Positions 7,940 through 17,011 of a stretch of 64,000 nt of DNA are shown here, one piece after another (within the stretch, counting starts at the first letter, position 1; each line of letters begins with the position of its first letter). The DNA lies in NCBI GenBank assembly GCA_013178415.1, contig JABLXA010000004.1, positions 248,001-312,000 of the forward strand, written 5' to 3'. A program made the position numbers and the translations under genes. A model generated the notes under the pieces. It was not told where the DNA came from, searched no databases, and worked only from the letters and a program-made list of their open reading frames with translations. Source of the stretch: Bacillota bacterium. GTDB lineage: Bacteria > Bacillota > SHA-98 > Ch115.

Positions 7940-9730
7940 ATGAATTACAGATATTTGGTGAATTTCCGAGCGACAGAGCTTGATCACACTGAAACAGAGA
8001 TTATAGTCGTCGGAGGCGGCATCGCCGGATTATTTGCTGCCCTAACCCTGGCCACGAGTGGTTATAGAGTTATTCTTCTCACAAAGGGCAGGGATTTCGA
8101 TAGCAATACTTATCATGCTCAGGGAGGTATAGCCGCGGCTCTGGACGATTTTGATTCTCCTGAACTCCATTTTCAGGACACGATATCCGCAGGGGCCGGC
8201 CTGTGTGATCCTGAGGCGGTCAGGGTCATGGTTGAGGAAGGGCCAGAGATGATCCGAGAGCTCATAGCTTTAGGCGTGAAATTTGATCAAGACGAGGGGA
8301 GGCTGGCTCTAACCCGGGAGGGTGCCCATTCCCGCAGTCGGATCGTTCATGCAGATGGTGATGCGACAGGGCGGGAAATCATTGAGGTGCTTGAATGCCA
8401 GGTAAGGCGCCAAGGGAACATAAGCTGGGTTGAAGATACTTTCGTAATTGACGTCCTGACTATAGAAGGCCGCGCTTGTGGTGTGCTCGCCTTGCAACCT
8501 GGCGGCAGTCTGATTATCTATTACGGCTGCGCAGTTATCCTTGCCACAGGGGGATTGGGCAGGCTTTTTGAATACACCACCAATCCCGAAGGGGCAACGG
8601 GAGATGGCATGGCAATGGCCTTTCGGGCAGGCGCTGATCTCATCGATATGGAATTCATTCAATTCCATCCGACCGTCCTTGATCTTCAAGGGGCGCCGAG
8701 ATTTCTCATATCAGAGGCCGTCCGCGGGGAAGGTGCGGTTTTGCTTGATAGCCACGGGGAGCGGTTTGTACATCGCTACCATCCCCTTGGGGAATTAGCT
8801 CCGCGGGATGTGGTTGTGCGGGCCATGGTAACGGAGATGCGGAAGATGGGTGGACTGGAGTTTTTCCTGGACATGAGACCTCTGGGCGAGCACTTGATAA
8901 AAGAGCGCTTCCCGCATATTTATCATACCTGCCTCGAATACGGTCTGGATATTCCACGTGAACCTATTCCGGTTTCTCCCGCTGCACACTATTGCATGGG
9001 TGGCATACATACTGATCTATGGGGACACACCCGCGTGCCCGGCCTTTTCGCTTGTGGAGAGGCTGCCTGCACTGGAGCTCACGGGGCAAATAGATTGGCG
9101 AGTAATTCCCTCCTCGAGGGTGTTGTGTTTGGAAGACGTGCGGCGTTAAAGGCCGCCGAGTATGTTGAGAAAACCGCTTCTTGTAAGCCTTTTGCTGACA
9201 CTTCTGCCCTCATGAATTTCGTGGATCGCATTTATTGCTCACTATATGATTCATTGTCCCCTGATCCATTGCGGAGAGCTAACCTCATGGCCAAAGTTAT
9301 GGACGACCTTCGGAATCTTCGTGGTGATGCTTGCAATGAAATGATTAGTTCAGTCCTCGACTCGTTCGAAGGGTGCAAGCCGGATGTAGAGTTTTTTGTT
9401 GACCTGCTGAGGCGAGCTATGACGCGTGGGGCCGGAATAGCGCGTTCCGGAGAGGGGCTATCAGCTCTTCAAAGATTTCTTAAGGCGCTGGCACCCTTAC
9501 ATCATCTCGAGTTCAGGGATACATCCGGGTTAGAGCTCCAGAACATGATGACATTAGCCGATATTATCGTTAGCGCAGCCCTTGCAAGGACTGAGAGCCG
9601 GGGCGCTCATTTTAGAGAGGACTTCCCCCTGCCTGATGACGGGAAGTGGTTGAAACATCTTAAATGGAATATTGAAGATACAGCGATCAAAGTAGACCTC
9701 CATTCTGCCGCGGCAGCACCATCAGAATGA
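7940..9730 (+). CDS. nadB: L-aspartate oxidase NadB
   Basis: NadB oxidises L-aspartate to iminoaspartate with FAD and hands it to NadA. The FAD-binding motif GGGIAGLFAAL, the SNTYHAQGGIAAA stretch, SRSRIVHADGDATGREI, FIQFHPT, SEAVRGEGA, YCMGGI and the C-terminal FAD motif GANRLASNSLLEGVVFGRRA are all present, followed by the helical C-terminal domain. The open frame reaches back to ATG 7862, just after nadA, but family-like sequence starts at MNYRYLVNF, so ATG 7940 is preferred; neither has a strong ribosome-binding site. Confidence 0.94.
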   Translation: MNYRYLVNFRATELDHTETEIIVVGGGIAGLFAALTLATSGYRVILLTKGRDFDSNTYHAQGGIAAALDDFDSPELHFQDTISAGAGLCDPEAVRVMVEEGPEMIRELIALGVKFDQDEGRLALTREGAHSRSRIVHADGDATGREIIEVLECQVRRQGNISWVEDTFVIDVLTIEGRACGVLALQPGGSLIIYYGCAVILATGGLGRLFEYTTNPEGATGDGMAMAFRAGADLIDMEFIQFHPTVLDLQGAPRFLISEAVRGEGAVLLDSHGERFVHRYHPLGELAPRDVVVRAMVTEMRKMGGLEFFLDMRPLGEHLIKERFPHIYHTCLEYGLDIPREPIPVSPAAHYCMGGIHTDLWGHTRVPGLFACGEAACTGAHGANRLASNSLLEGVVFGRRAALKAAEYVEKTASCKPFADTSALMNFVDRIYCSLYDSLSPDPLRRANLMAKVMDDLRNLRGDACNEMISSVLDSFEGCKPDVEFFVDLLRRAMTRGAGIARSGEGLSALQRFLKALAPLHHLEFRDTSGLELQNMMTLADIIVSAALARTESRGAHFREDFPLPDDGKWLKHLKWNIEDTAIKVDLHSAAAAPSE

Positions 9731-9809
9731 TGAAAACCGCGGTGCGCATTTTTCGGGATGCGTCAATAAAGACTTGCAAACAAATAAGAATAGGCCAATG
9801 TAAGTTCGG

Positions 9810-10701
9810 GTGGGCGAAAAGGTGGTGTCATATTTGCATCTTGAAAGGTTTCTGATTGAGCCCATCGTGCGACGGGCGCTGGAGGAAGACCTGGGATATG
9901 GAGATATCACGACCAGCAGCATTATTGACAAAGATGCCTGGGCCGAAGGAGTTTTCATTTCCCGCGAAAAGGTGGTCATTGCAGGTCAGGCGGTTGTAAG
10001 TTTGACCTATGCGTTACTGAATGACGAAATTCAGATAACCTGGCTTGAACGGGAAGGTGAATGGATCGAGGCCGGCACTCGCATAGGGGAGATTCGAGGC
10101 CCTGTGAGACCGATTCTCTCCGGCGAGAGGGTTGCGTTGAATTTTCTTCAGATGATGTCGGGAATCGCGACTGCCACAGCCAGGCTCGTGAAGGAGATTA
10201 AAGGGACAGGAGCGAAAGTTACCGATACGCGCAAGACAACGCCGGGGTTGCGTCTGCTTGAGAAATATGCAGTATCAATCGGAGGGGGATATAATCATCG
10301 CTTCAATCTGAGCGATGCTGTTTTGATAAAAGATAATCATATCGTTGCTGCAGGTAAGCGTAGGGGCGGCAGTGGCCAGGGTGCGCCAAAAACTCGGACA
10401 TACGGTAAAGATAGAGGTTGAAGCCGAAAACGAAAATGAGGTTAAGGAAGCCCTGGCCTCAGGCGTGGATATAATCATGCTGGATAACATGGAACCCCAC
10501 CAAATCAAGGAGATGGTGAAACTCATCGGTGGTCGCGCTTTGGTGGAGGCCAGCGGCGGGATAAACGAGACAAATATCCGGCAGGTGGCCGAGGCAGGGG
10601 TGAATTTCATTTCCGTTGGAGCCATTACCCATTCGGCCCCCGCGGTCGATATAAGCCTTGAGGTGACAAGCCTTTATGAGAGTATCCATTTTGATGTTTG
10701 A
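9810..10701 (+). pseudogene. nadC: Nicotinate-nucleotide pyrophosphorylase NadC, interrupted by a one-base frameshift
   Basis: NadC converts quinolinate and PRPP to nicotinate mononucleotide, the third step of this operon. The first part (9810 to about 10355) encodes LGYGDITT, SGERVALNFLQMMSGIAT, TDTRKTTPGLRLLEKYAV and LIKDNHIVAAG. The protein then continues one frame over as SVGAAVARVRQKLGH, EVEAENENEV, IMLDNMEP and VEASGGIN, to a stop at 10701. Removing one A in GGTAAGCG at 10353-10360 restores one continuous protein of about 296 residues. Both halves look fully conserved, so this is either a very recent mutation or a sequencing/assembly error. The start is taken as GTG 9810; GTG at 9822 or 9825 is possible. 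Confidence 0.88.
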
Positions 10702-10839
10702 AGACAAGGTATCTCAATGACAATGTCGCTTATCTGGTCGATGTCGCTAGAGAGTTAATTCTTAAAACACCTCATCCATCAACTCTGCTCGAAGCCGACA
10801 AAAGAAGACCTGCAATTTTTGAATTGTCTTGCTTCGTGC

Positions 10840-11490
10840 CTACTTTGTGCGCTCGAAAACCTCATCTATCTTCAATCTAAAGCCATTCAACAGGGGGCTT
10901 TCCAGTATCGTGCCAAGCGGATAAACCTGCACCGTGGCGAGTTCCCTGCCATTATGAGCGGCAACCTCAATGCTGCGACCGTCGGGATCCACTATCCAGA
11001 ATTCGCGAACTCCATAGCGGCTGTAAATCTGACGTTTAGTCACCCTATCCAACTCCGCGGTAGAGGGTGAAAGGATTTCGACCACCAGGTCCGGCGCGCC
11101 TCCAATATAGGCTTCCTTGATTATCCCAAGGCGTTCCCGCGAAATATACAAAACATCAGGCTGGAATACGTTATGTTCACTCAATACTACGTCAATGGGA
11201 GCATGATACACTTCTCCAAGATCGCGATCCTCAACCCAGCGCCACAGCGCCTTTTCAATCCTCCCGGAGACTTTTTGGTGAAAAACAGATGGAGCCGGCG
11301 TCATCTTCCTCAGATCCCCCTCCACGAGCTCATATCTTTCACCGGACGGCATTCGGCAATAATCTTCGTATGTAAGACGAAGATCAGCCGTATAATATTG
11401 AACTGCCGTTTCCTTCACCATATCCGGAGACTTTGACACGTGGGGGCTCTTCATCGCATCCCGGTCCTTCACGGAGATCACCTCGATCAT
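10840..11490 (-). CDS. Uma2 family (DUF820) restriction-endonuclease-fold protein
   Basis: This 216-residue protein belongs to the Uma2 group of PD-(D/E)xK-fold nuclease-like proteins, whose cellular role is not settled. The typical entry LTYEDYCRMPSGERYELVEGDL, the active-site-like pair QPDVLYIS and PDLVVEILSPST, and the YGVREFWIVDP block are present, as is the lysine preceding YSRYGV. The gene is a single unit on the minus strand between nadC and the iron locus. The start is uncertain: the first ATG at 11490 has no clear ribosome-binding site, and family-like sequence begins near MVKETAVQYY (about 24 residues later). Confidence 0.8.
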   Translation of the reverse strand: MIEVISVKDRDAMKSPHVSKSPDMVKETAVQYYTADLRLTYEDYCRMPSGERYELVEGDLRKMTPAPSVFHQKVSGRIEKALWRWVEDRDLGEVYHAPIDVVLSEHNVFQPDVLYISRERLGIIKEAYIGGAPDLVVEILSPSTAELDRVTKRQIYSRYGVREFWIVDPDGRSIEVAAHNGRELATVQVYPLGTILESPLLNGFRLKIDEVFERTK

Positions 11491-11579
11491 GCGATTTCAC
11501 ACATTTATTGATATCCTAATTCTACCAATAAAAAAGGGACCGGTCAAGAATTACTCGCAAGGACTTGCGAAATTTGGCC

Positions 11580-11608
11580 TTGCCCCGCGCTAGTCTTTAT
11601 GGTATTAT
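11580..11608 (+). promoter_or_regulatory. Promoter of the iron-uptake locus
   Basis: TTGCCC and TATTAT are separated by 17 bases. The predicted start near 11615 falls at the edge of the DtxR-type palindrome, as expected for metal-dependent repression. Confidence 0.65.
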
Positions 11609-11616
11609 TTATATGG

Positions 11617-11638
11617 AAAGTTAGGATTCCCTAACTTT
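11617..11638. promoter_or_regulatory. DtxR/IdeR-type operator upstream of dtxR-feoA
   Basis: AAAGTTAGG-ATTC-CCTAACTTT is a perfect 9-bp inverted repeat. The TTAGG...CCTAA core is the hallmark of iron- or manganese-dependent DtxR-family operators. It suggests autoregulation by the downstream DtxR-like protein. Confidence 0.8.
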
Positions 11639-11670
11639 AATGAGCATGATTCAAAGGGGGGGGAATCCCG

Positions 11671-12354
11671 ATGTCTGAAGCGCTCACCCTTTCGCCAGCC
11701 TTACAGGATTACCTTGAGTGTATACTAAACCTTTCTGAACAAGAAGGGACGGTCAGAGTCACGGACCTGGCGGCCAAGCTTAAGGTGGCCAAGGCCAGCG
11801 TCAGTCAGGCCATGAACACGCTTGCAGGCCTAAATCTGATCCGACAGCAGCGTTATGGACCCGTTGAACTTACCAAATTGGGCAGGGAACATGCTGAGAG
11901 AGTCCGCAAGCGACACCGGGTCGTGAAGGCGTTTTTAATTGAGGTCTTAAACGTGCCCCCTAAGGTCGCTGAAAAAGACGCCTGCCTGCTGGAACATGTA
12001 GTAAGCGCTGTTACCATGGAGCGATTAACTGAGTTCCTCGAGTCAAAAGTTGGAACCAGAGATCCTGCTAAACCACCGCGACAGGAGAACGATATAAAGG
12101 AGGGCGAGCATATGACTTCAACAAAAACCAGAACTCTGAGTGAGCTCTCTCCGGGAATGAGCGGCAGAGTAATCAGAGTTGCCTCCCAGGGGGAGCTTCG
12201 CCGCCGGATACTCGATATGGGTCTAGTCCCGGGCGCCGAGGTCCGGGTGAATGGGGTGGCTCCTCTGGGTGACCCGATGGAGATCACCGTGCGGGGTTAC
12301 CACCTGAGCCTCCGAAAGAGCGAGGCCAATGATATATTCGTGGAGACAGAATGA
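11671..12354 (+). CDS. DtxR-family metal-dependent regulator fused to a FeoA domain
   Basis: Residues 1 to about 140 are a DtxR-type winged helix (LQDYLECILNL, VRVTDLAAKLKVAKASVSQA, GPVELTKLGREHAERV) with the dimerisation/metal-binding helices (RHRVVKAFL and ACLLEHVVS). Residues 148-227 form a FeoA SH3-like domain (LSELSPGMSGRVIRV, RRRILDMGLVPGAEV, GDPMEITVRGYHLSLRK). DtxR proteins with a C-terminal FeoA-like domain are known. Unusually, an optimal ribosome-binding site precedes Met148 in frame, so the FeoA part may also be made alone. The gene opens the feo operon behind a DtxR box and follows a GGGGGGG stretch at its own start. Confidence 0.88.
   Translation: MSEALTLSPALQDYLECILNLSEQEGTVRVTDLAAKLKVAKASVSQAMNTLAGLNLIRQQRYGPVELTKLGREHAERVRKRHRVVKAFLIEVLNVPPKVAEKDACLLEHVVSAVTMERLTEFLESKVGTRDPAKPPRQENDIKEGEHMTSTKTRTLSELSPGMSGRVIRVASQGELRRRILDMGLVPGAEVRVNGVAPLGDPMEITVRGYHLSLRKSEANDIFVETE
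12096..12114 (+). promoter_or_regulatory. Internal ribosome-binding site and start codon within dtxR-feoA
   Basis: AAAGGAGGG followed after seven bases by ATG (12112) lies in frame inside the fusion, exactly at the join between the DtxR and FeoA parts. Initiation here would give an 80-residue FeoA protein ending at 12354. It may be the relic of two once separate genes or a working second start. Confidence 0.55.
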
Positions 12355-12384
12355 TGTGCCATGGGAAGTAATGGAGGGAATGGA

Positions 12385-12609
12385 ATGTTGCCTTTAGGGT
12401 TTCTCCCTATTGGTCGTGAGGGCGTAGTAAAGGAAATAACAGGCGGTCCGGGATTGCGTAGAAGGCTGGCGGACCTGGGTTTTGCCAGGGGCGCAGTTGT
12501 CCGTGTCATACAAAATGACAGAGGCCCCCTGATCGTCGCCCTGGGAGATTCTCGCGTGGCTCTCGGCTATGGGATGGCCCAGAAGGTTATGGTGGAGGAA
12601 TTGCCATAG
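12385..12609 (+). CDS. feoA: FeoA family ferrous-iron transport accessory protein
   Basis: This 74-residue protein is a stand-alone FeoA SH3-like domain: LPIGREGVVKEITGGPG, RRRLADLGFARGAVVRV and the closing RVALGYGMAQKVMVEE. FeoA binds the cytoplasmic side of FeoB. ATG 12385 was chosen because GGAGGG lies six bases before it; the first ATG of the frame, at 12361, has no ribosome-binding site. Together with the FeoA domain of the preceding fusion the locus encodes two different FeoA modules ahead of feoB. Confidence 0.9.
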   Translation: MLPLGFLPIGREGVVKEITGGPGLRRRLADLGFARGAVVRVIQNDRGPLIVALGDSRVALGYGMAQKVMVEELP

Positions 12610-12658
12610 GGCATGATGCCCGGTCCAATGGTAGATAGTTATTATTCTCGGTCTAAAA

Positions 12659-12674
12659 GTTAAGTTGGCCTAAC
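12659..12674. promoter_or_regulatory. Second DtxR-type operator upstream of feoB
   Basis: GTTAAG-TTGG-CCTAAC has the same four-base spacer and half-site as the operator at 11617, with one mismatch. It lies 27 bases before feoB and suggests an additional iron-controlled site. No convincing promoter was recognised directly upstream. Confidence 0.5.
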
Positions 12675-12700
12675 AGAAGAATGGGAGGGAGAGGCTGTTC

Positions 12701-14752
12701 ATGGAAGCTTCATATGCCGCAAAGGCTGAAAGGGAAATAGTTATCGCGCTGGCCGGCAACCCTAATTCAGGTAAGACAAGCCTATTCAACGATCTCACAG
12801 GAGCAAGACAACACGTTGGCAATTGGCCCGGCGTGACCGTTGAAAAGAAGGAAGGCAGAATAGTCCATGATGGAGCAACCATTCGGGTGGTAGACTTGCC
12901 AGGCACTTACAGCCTGGGCGCTTATTCTGAGGATGAAGTTATTGCCCGAAACTTTATTCTCGGCGGTGAATCCGATGTGGTAATTAATGTCGTCGATGCT
13001 ACAAACCTAGAGAGAAATCTCTATTTGACGATACAGTTATTGGAAATGGGTGCAAATGTGGTAGTGGCCCTCAATATGTTCGATGAAGCCCGTGCACGAA
13101 ACATGGAGATTCACGTCGAGAAGCTATCAGAACTCCTGGGTGTACCCGTGATTCCAACTGTCGCTACCAGGAATCAGGGAGTCAAAGAACTTCTCGCTGA
13201 GGCCCTGGCCGCGGCAAGGAACCCAAGCAAGAAGGTCATAAGGGTTGATTATGGCAGTGAGGTGGAAGAAGAACTTGAGAGGCTTGAGAAAATCGTGGCG
13301 TCACATCCGGGTCTATCGAAACGCTATTCATCCAGATGGCTTGCGACCAAACTCCTGGAGCATGATGCACGCATTCTAGAGGATCAGAAACATTCAGATA
13401 TAGAGGAACTCCTGTCCCAGGCTGACAAGAGCGTAAAGCACCTCATAGAAGTCATCGGAGAAGATGCTGAATCTATTATCGCGGATAGGCGCTATGGGTT
13501 CATTGCAGGTCTTGCCAAGGAAACCGTCAAAAGGCGTCAAACTCTCGAAGAACGGCTCACTATATCCGATAAGATTGATAAGGTGGTTACCAATCGTTAC
13601 CTCGGCATCCCCATATTCCTAGCTGCTATGTGGGCAATGTTTCAATTCACCTTTAAGCTGGGTGACCCCATGATCGGATGGGTGGAGGCTATCTTCGAAT
13701 GGATTGGGGGAACTCTCACCGGAGCCCTCGATGCAATGGGCATGCCGGGATTCCTCATATCGTTCATATCCGATGGAATCATTGGAGGCCTGGGATCTGT
13801 CTTGGTATTCATCCCGCCGATTTTCCTCTTATTCTTCGCCATATCCATATTGGAGGATAGCGGCTATATGGCCCGCGCAGCTTATGTGATGGACCGTTTG
13901 ATGCATACTCTGGGGCTCCATGGAAAATCCTTTATTCCCCTTCTCATAGGCTTCGGGTGTAGCGTGCCCGGGATCATGGCCACGCGGACACTGGAGAATA
14001 AGAGGGACAGATTGATCACGATCCTGATCACGCCCCTCATGTCATGCACAGCGCGGCTTCCCGTGTATGTGCTTTTTGCAGGTGCATTCTTCTCTGCAAG
14101 GCAGGGGCTCGTGATATTCTCCCTCTATGTTCTGGGGATAGTTCTCGCGATAATAGTGGGCAAACTTTTAAAAACCTTTGTATTCAAGGGGGAATCGTCT
14201 GCATTTGTCATGGAACTCCCACCTTACCGGGTACCGACGCTAAAGGGAATTTTCATTCACATGTGGGAACGAGGCAGCGCCTTCATCCGTAAGGCTGGTA
14301 GCGTGATTTTCGTAGTGGTCATCTTAGTATGGGCGCTTTCGATTCTCCCGCCTGGAGTCGAATATGCAAGCAAGGAAAGCCTGATCGGGCGGCTCGGGAC
14401 CCTAGTCGCTCCTATATTCAAGCCCGCTGGATTCGGCACTTGGGAGGCCGCGGCTTCCCTATTCTTTGGGATTCTCGCTAAGGAAGTTGTAGTGGGCACG
14501 CTGGGTGTGCTTTACGGGGTGGAAGAAGCAGGGCTCGGCGATGCGATAAGACGACACTGGACACCGCTTTCGGCTTATGCATTTATGGTGATGACCCTGA
14601 TATACATACCCTGCGTTGCCACTATCGGCGCAATTCGGCGCGAAACTAATTCCTGGGGTTGGACAGCCTTCGCTGTCGGCTACAGTCTTATTCTGGGATG
14701 GATGATGGCAACTCTAGTATACCAAGGAGGACGGCTTCTGGGGTTGGGTTGA
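12701..14752 (+). CDS. feoB: Ferrous iron transport protein B
   Basis: FeoB is the membrane permease for Fe(II) with an N-terminal G-protein domain. G1 is GNPNSGKTS (residues 19-27), G3 DLPGTYSL (about 65-72) and G4 NMFDEA. A helical insertion domain follows (about residues 180-290), then the membrane part with two Gate motifs, including [16 protein letters not shown] and [18 protein letters not shown]. At 683 residues it is full length. ATG 12701 follows GGAGGGAG. It is the last gene of the feo operon and is preceded by a DtxR-type palindrome. Confidence 0.96.
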   Translation: MEASYAAKAEREIVIALAGNPNSGKTSLFNDLTGARQHVGNWPGVTVEKKEGRIVHDGATIRVVDLPGTYSLGAYSEDEVIARNFILGGESDVVINVVDATNLERNLYLTIQLLEMGANVVVALNMFDEARARNMEIHVEKLSELLGVPVIPTVATRNQGVKELLAEALAAARNPSKKVIRVDYGSEVEEELERLEKIVASHPGLSKRYSSRWLATKLLEHDARILEDQKHSDIEELLSQADKSVKHLIEVIGEDAESIIADRRYGFIAGLAKETVKRRQTLEERLTISDKIDKVVTNRYLGIPIFLAAMWAMFQFTFKLGDPMIGWVEAIFEWIGGTLTGALDAMGMPGFLISFISDGIIGGLGSVLVFIPPIFLLFFAISILEDSGYMARAAYVMDRLMHTLGLHGKSFIPLLIGFGCSVPGIMATRTLENKRDRLITILITPLMSCTARLPVYVLFAGAFFSARQGLVIFSLYVLGIVLAIIVGKLLKTFVFKGESSAFVMELPPYRVPTLKGIFIHMWERGSAFIRKAGSVIFVVVILVWALSILPPGVEYASKESLIGRLGTLVAPIFKPAGFGTWEAAASLFFGILAKEVVVGTLGVLYGVEEAGLGDAIRRHWTPLSAYAFMVMTLIYIPCVATIGAIRRETNSWGWTAFAVGYSLILGWMMATLVYQGGRLLGLG

Positions 14753-14912
14753 GCCCCGGTTTCCAGCCGCCAAGCTGAAAGGACCTTGACACACTTCCGA
14801 TGGGGCTTGGTGAGTTGGGGTCGATATGAATTCAGCAGTACCCTGATCACAATTCCAGGCGCTGGCCTCGGGAAATGGAGAGTGACAGGCGTACCATAGG
14901 AGAGAAAATAGC

Positions 14913-15548
14913 ATGTGGCCCTGGGTAGATTTTCGTAGACTACACGGAACATATCATGACGTCATTGATTGTTTGGTGACCGCCCTGGAAGCGAAAGATC
15001 CATATACCCGGGGCCATTCCCGTCGGGTGGCGGATATGAGTTTAGATTTGGCCCGCAGGGTTGGATTGAAGGGCTCAGCTTTAGAGGTCATACATATTGC
15101 CGCCCATATACATGATATTGGTAAGATTGGGGTTCCGGATCAAGTATTACATAAACAGGGCCCTCTGTTCCCCCATGAATGGGCGGCCATCCAGCGTCAT
15201 CCGGAGATAGGGTACAATATCTTGCATAAATGCCGACATCTAGAACAAATGGCACTGGTGGTATTACACCACCACGAACGCTGGGACGGCAAAGGATATC
15301 CCTCCGGATTAAAGGGAGAGGCAATTCCCTTGGGTTCTCGGATTATTGCCCTATGTGACGCAATAGACGCGATGACCTCTGAGCGTCCTTACCGAAAAGC
15401 ACTTAGCTGGCGAGAGTGTTGGGACGAAGTTATCGCATACAAGGGCGTTCAGTTTGACGCAGTGCTGGTGGAAGCCGCCGAGCAGCTATGGCAGGTTTGG
15501 GAAAAAAGATGGCCCAATGCTAGTCGCAGCACGAAGGACGCAGGGTAG
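14913..15548 (+). CDS. Stand-alone HD-GYP domain protein (probable cyclic-di-GMP phosphodiesterase)
   Basis: The 211 residues consist almost entirely of an HD-GYP domain: RGHSRRVADMSLDLA, the metal-binding HDIGKIGVPDQVL, HPEIGYNIL, LHHHERWDGKGYP with the GYP signature, and SRIIALCDAIDAMTSERPYRKAL. HD-GYP proteins hydrolyse cyclic di-GMP; no sensor, receiver or membrane domain is attached here, so its input is unknown. ATG 14913 follows AGGAGAG. It stands alone between feoB and the convergent toxin-antitoxin genes. Confidence 0.9.
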   Translation: MWPWVDFRRLHGTYHDVIDCLVTALEAKDPYTRGHSRRVADMSLDLARRVGLKGSALEVIHIAAHIHDIGKIGVPDQVLHKQGPLFPHEWAAIQRHPEIGYNILHKCRHLEQMALVVLHHHERWDGKGYPSGLKGEAIPLGSRIIALCDAIDAMTSERPYRKALSWRECWDEVIAYKGVQFDAVLVEAAEQLWQVWEKRWPNASRSTKDAG

Positions 15549-15555
15549 AGCCAGA

Positions 15556-16023
15556 TCAAGAAAGGAGATCCGCCAGGCTTTCCTCCAGAGATGTCTGAAA
15601 GTCGAAGTACCTCATCCACGTGTCTTCGAGAAAATCGCAACGTGTCTCTTCATCTCGAGAGTAGAGGATAAGCCCACGGGTGGCATGGTATCGAAACTCT
15701 ACTGGCGCGGTATTTAGTGAATGAACGTCGGCCTGCACCCCCACCAGATGGCTTATCTCAGCGGCCAGTGTGAGGCATAGCTGAAGCTGATCACGGGGGG
15801 ATATGGAATCCGTGAAATAGATGGCGATATCAACGTCCCGAAACGCTGACTCTTCTATGAAAGAACCGTGTATGTAAGCAAAGACAATCTCGGGATATGA
15901 TCCTAGGTGATTGCGGATCTGCGATATTATGCGTATCTTGCCTTCAGAGGAGACCGAATGAATTGACTCCTCGAGCCGGTTGGCCTCGTTGGATATCCTG
16001 GCGAATCTGTCCGCGTTATCCAC
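15556..16023 (-). CDS. mntA: MntA-like antitoxin nucleotidyltransferase (MNT domain)
   Basis: This 155-residue protein has the minimal nucleotidyltransferase signature HGSFIEESAFRDVDIAIYF: GSF at residues 53-55 and the catalytic aspartates at 63 and 65. In characterised MntA-HepT systems the MNT protein AMPylates a tyrosine of HepT and so neutralises it. It overlaps the upstream hepT by eight bases in the usual toxin-first order. The C-terminus shows the typical SRDEETRCDFLEDTWMRYFD stretch of this family. It ends seven bases from the convergent HD-GYP gene. Confidence 0.88.
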   Translation of the reverse strand: MDNADRFARISNEANRLEESIHSVSSEGKIRIISQIRNHLGSYPEIVFAYIHGSFIEESAFRDVDIAIYFTDSISPRDQLQLCLTLAAEISHLVGVQADVHSLNTAPVEFRYHATRGLILYSRDEETRCDFLEDTWMRYFDFQTSLEESLADLLS

Positions 16024-16480
16024 TAATCCCCTTCTCCTTTCCTTTGTTATGTGATCTAATTACTTTTTCGACAGCGCTAAGGTAACGGTCTAGGTCCCCA
16101 AGGTCCTTTCTCATTATGTCAAGCATGCGCCTGTCATCAATCTCTCCATAGCGATGAACTAGCAGATTTCGGAAGCCAGTCATTGCAGCTAGCTGCCTTG
16201 TAAGCCCCTTATCAAGTATACCTTTTTCGGAAAGAAGGATAAAGGCATCCGCGTAGCTGGTCGGTGCCTTCGCAAGCAGCTTGGCACAAAGATGATTTGC
16301 GATGTTGGAAGCGGCCTCAATAAGTACGATAAATGCATAACGAGCTGATCTAATAGCCTCACCATTTGTGAGAAATGCCTTGTCATCCCATGAGGCGTAA
16401 TCTTGGAGTATCACTAGAGCCTCTTTGATGTCGGCTACTTTTTGCCTTATGCGGGCCAGGTTTAATTCACCATAGGGCAT
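16016..16480 (-). CDS. hepT: HepT-like HEPN-domain toxin (ribonuclease)
   Basis: An all-helical 154-residue HEPN protein. The catalytic RX4-6H motif is RNLLVH (Arg104, His109), followed by Tyr111, the residue modified by the partner MntA in studied systems. The start ATG 16480 follows GGGGAGGATG. It is the first gene of the hepT-mntA operon and has its own strong promoter at 16616-16644. HEPN toxins of this type cleave RNA and often take part in defence or plasmid stability. Confidence 0.9.
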   Translation of the reverse strand: MPYGELNLARIRQKVADIKEALVILQDYASWDDKAFLTNGEAIRSARYAFIVLIEAASNIANHLCAKLLAKAPTSYADAFILLSEKGILDKGLTRQLAAMTGFRNLLVHRYGEIDDRRMLDIMRKDLGDLDRYLSAVEKVIRSHNKGKEKGISG

Positions 16481-16615
16481 ATGGCCTACATCCTCCCCTA
16501 GGTTCCCTTGTCCTATGTATTAGCGGGATATGCCGCGTATAGCATCTCTATCGAAGCATTTGCTGAGAACCGAGTTAAATTACATCAATTGTCTATGTCT
16601 ATTACAGATATCTAA

Positions 16616-16644
16616 AGTATATTTTATCTGGATACATCTGTCAA
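16616..16644 (-). promoter_or_regulatory. Promoter of hepT-mntA
   Basis: On the minus strand TTGACA and TATACT are separated by exactly 17 bases, close to the consensus. The leader to hepT would be about 130 bases. Confidence 0.7.
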
Positions 16645-16683
16645 TCATCATATTATCATATAATCTGTCCCCGGACTCGCATC

Positions 16684-16986
16684 ATGTTCTGTAATATTGA
16701 CATACCCCCTATGGGGATTATAACCGGATATATGCCGGGAGCTTCCAACCTAAGAGTCAAATTAGTATTTGAGAGAGGAACCGGTATTCTTCTCGGAGGT
16801 CAGGTTTCAGGCGCCGAAAGTGGTGGAGAACTCATCAATGCCATCAGTGCATGCATACACCAGAAAATGACCGCAGATGATATGGCCACTTTCCAGACAG
16901 GAACTCATCCCGCCCTTACAGCCTCGCCAATTGCATATCAACTGGTCAACGCGGCAGAAGTAGCTATTATGCGGATGAAATCTTAA
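16684..16986 (+). pseudogene. C-terminal dimerisation-domain fragment of a pyridine nucleotide-disulfide oxidoreductase
   Basis: The 100 residues match only the C-terminal interface domain of NADH oxidase or CoA-disulfide-reductase type flavoproteins: GYMPGASNLRVKLVFERGTG, ILLGGQVSGAE, AISACIHQKMTADDM and THPALTASP. The FAD and NAD(P)H domains (roughly 330 residues) are missing, and the first ATG has no ribosome-binding site. It is therefore probably a truncated remnant. It lies directly before a second broken gene, so the stretch looks like a decaying island. Confidence 0.65.
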
Positions 16987-17011
16987 ATTGAGAAAGTGAA
17001 GGAGCGAAAGA

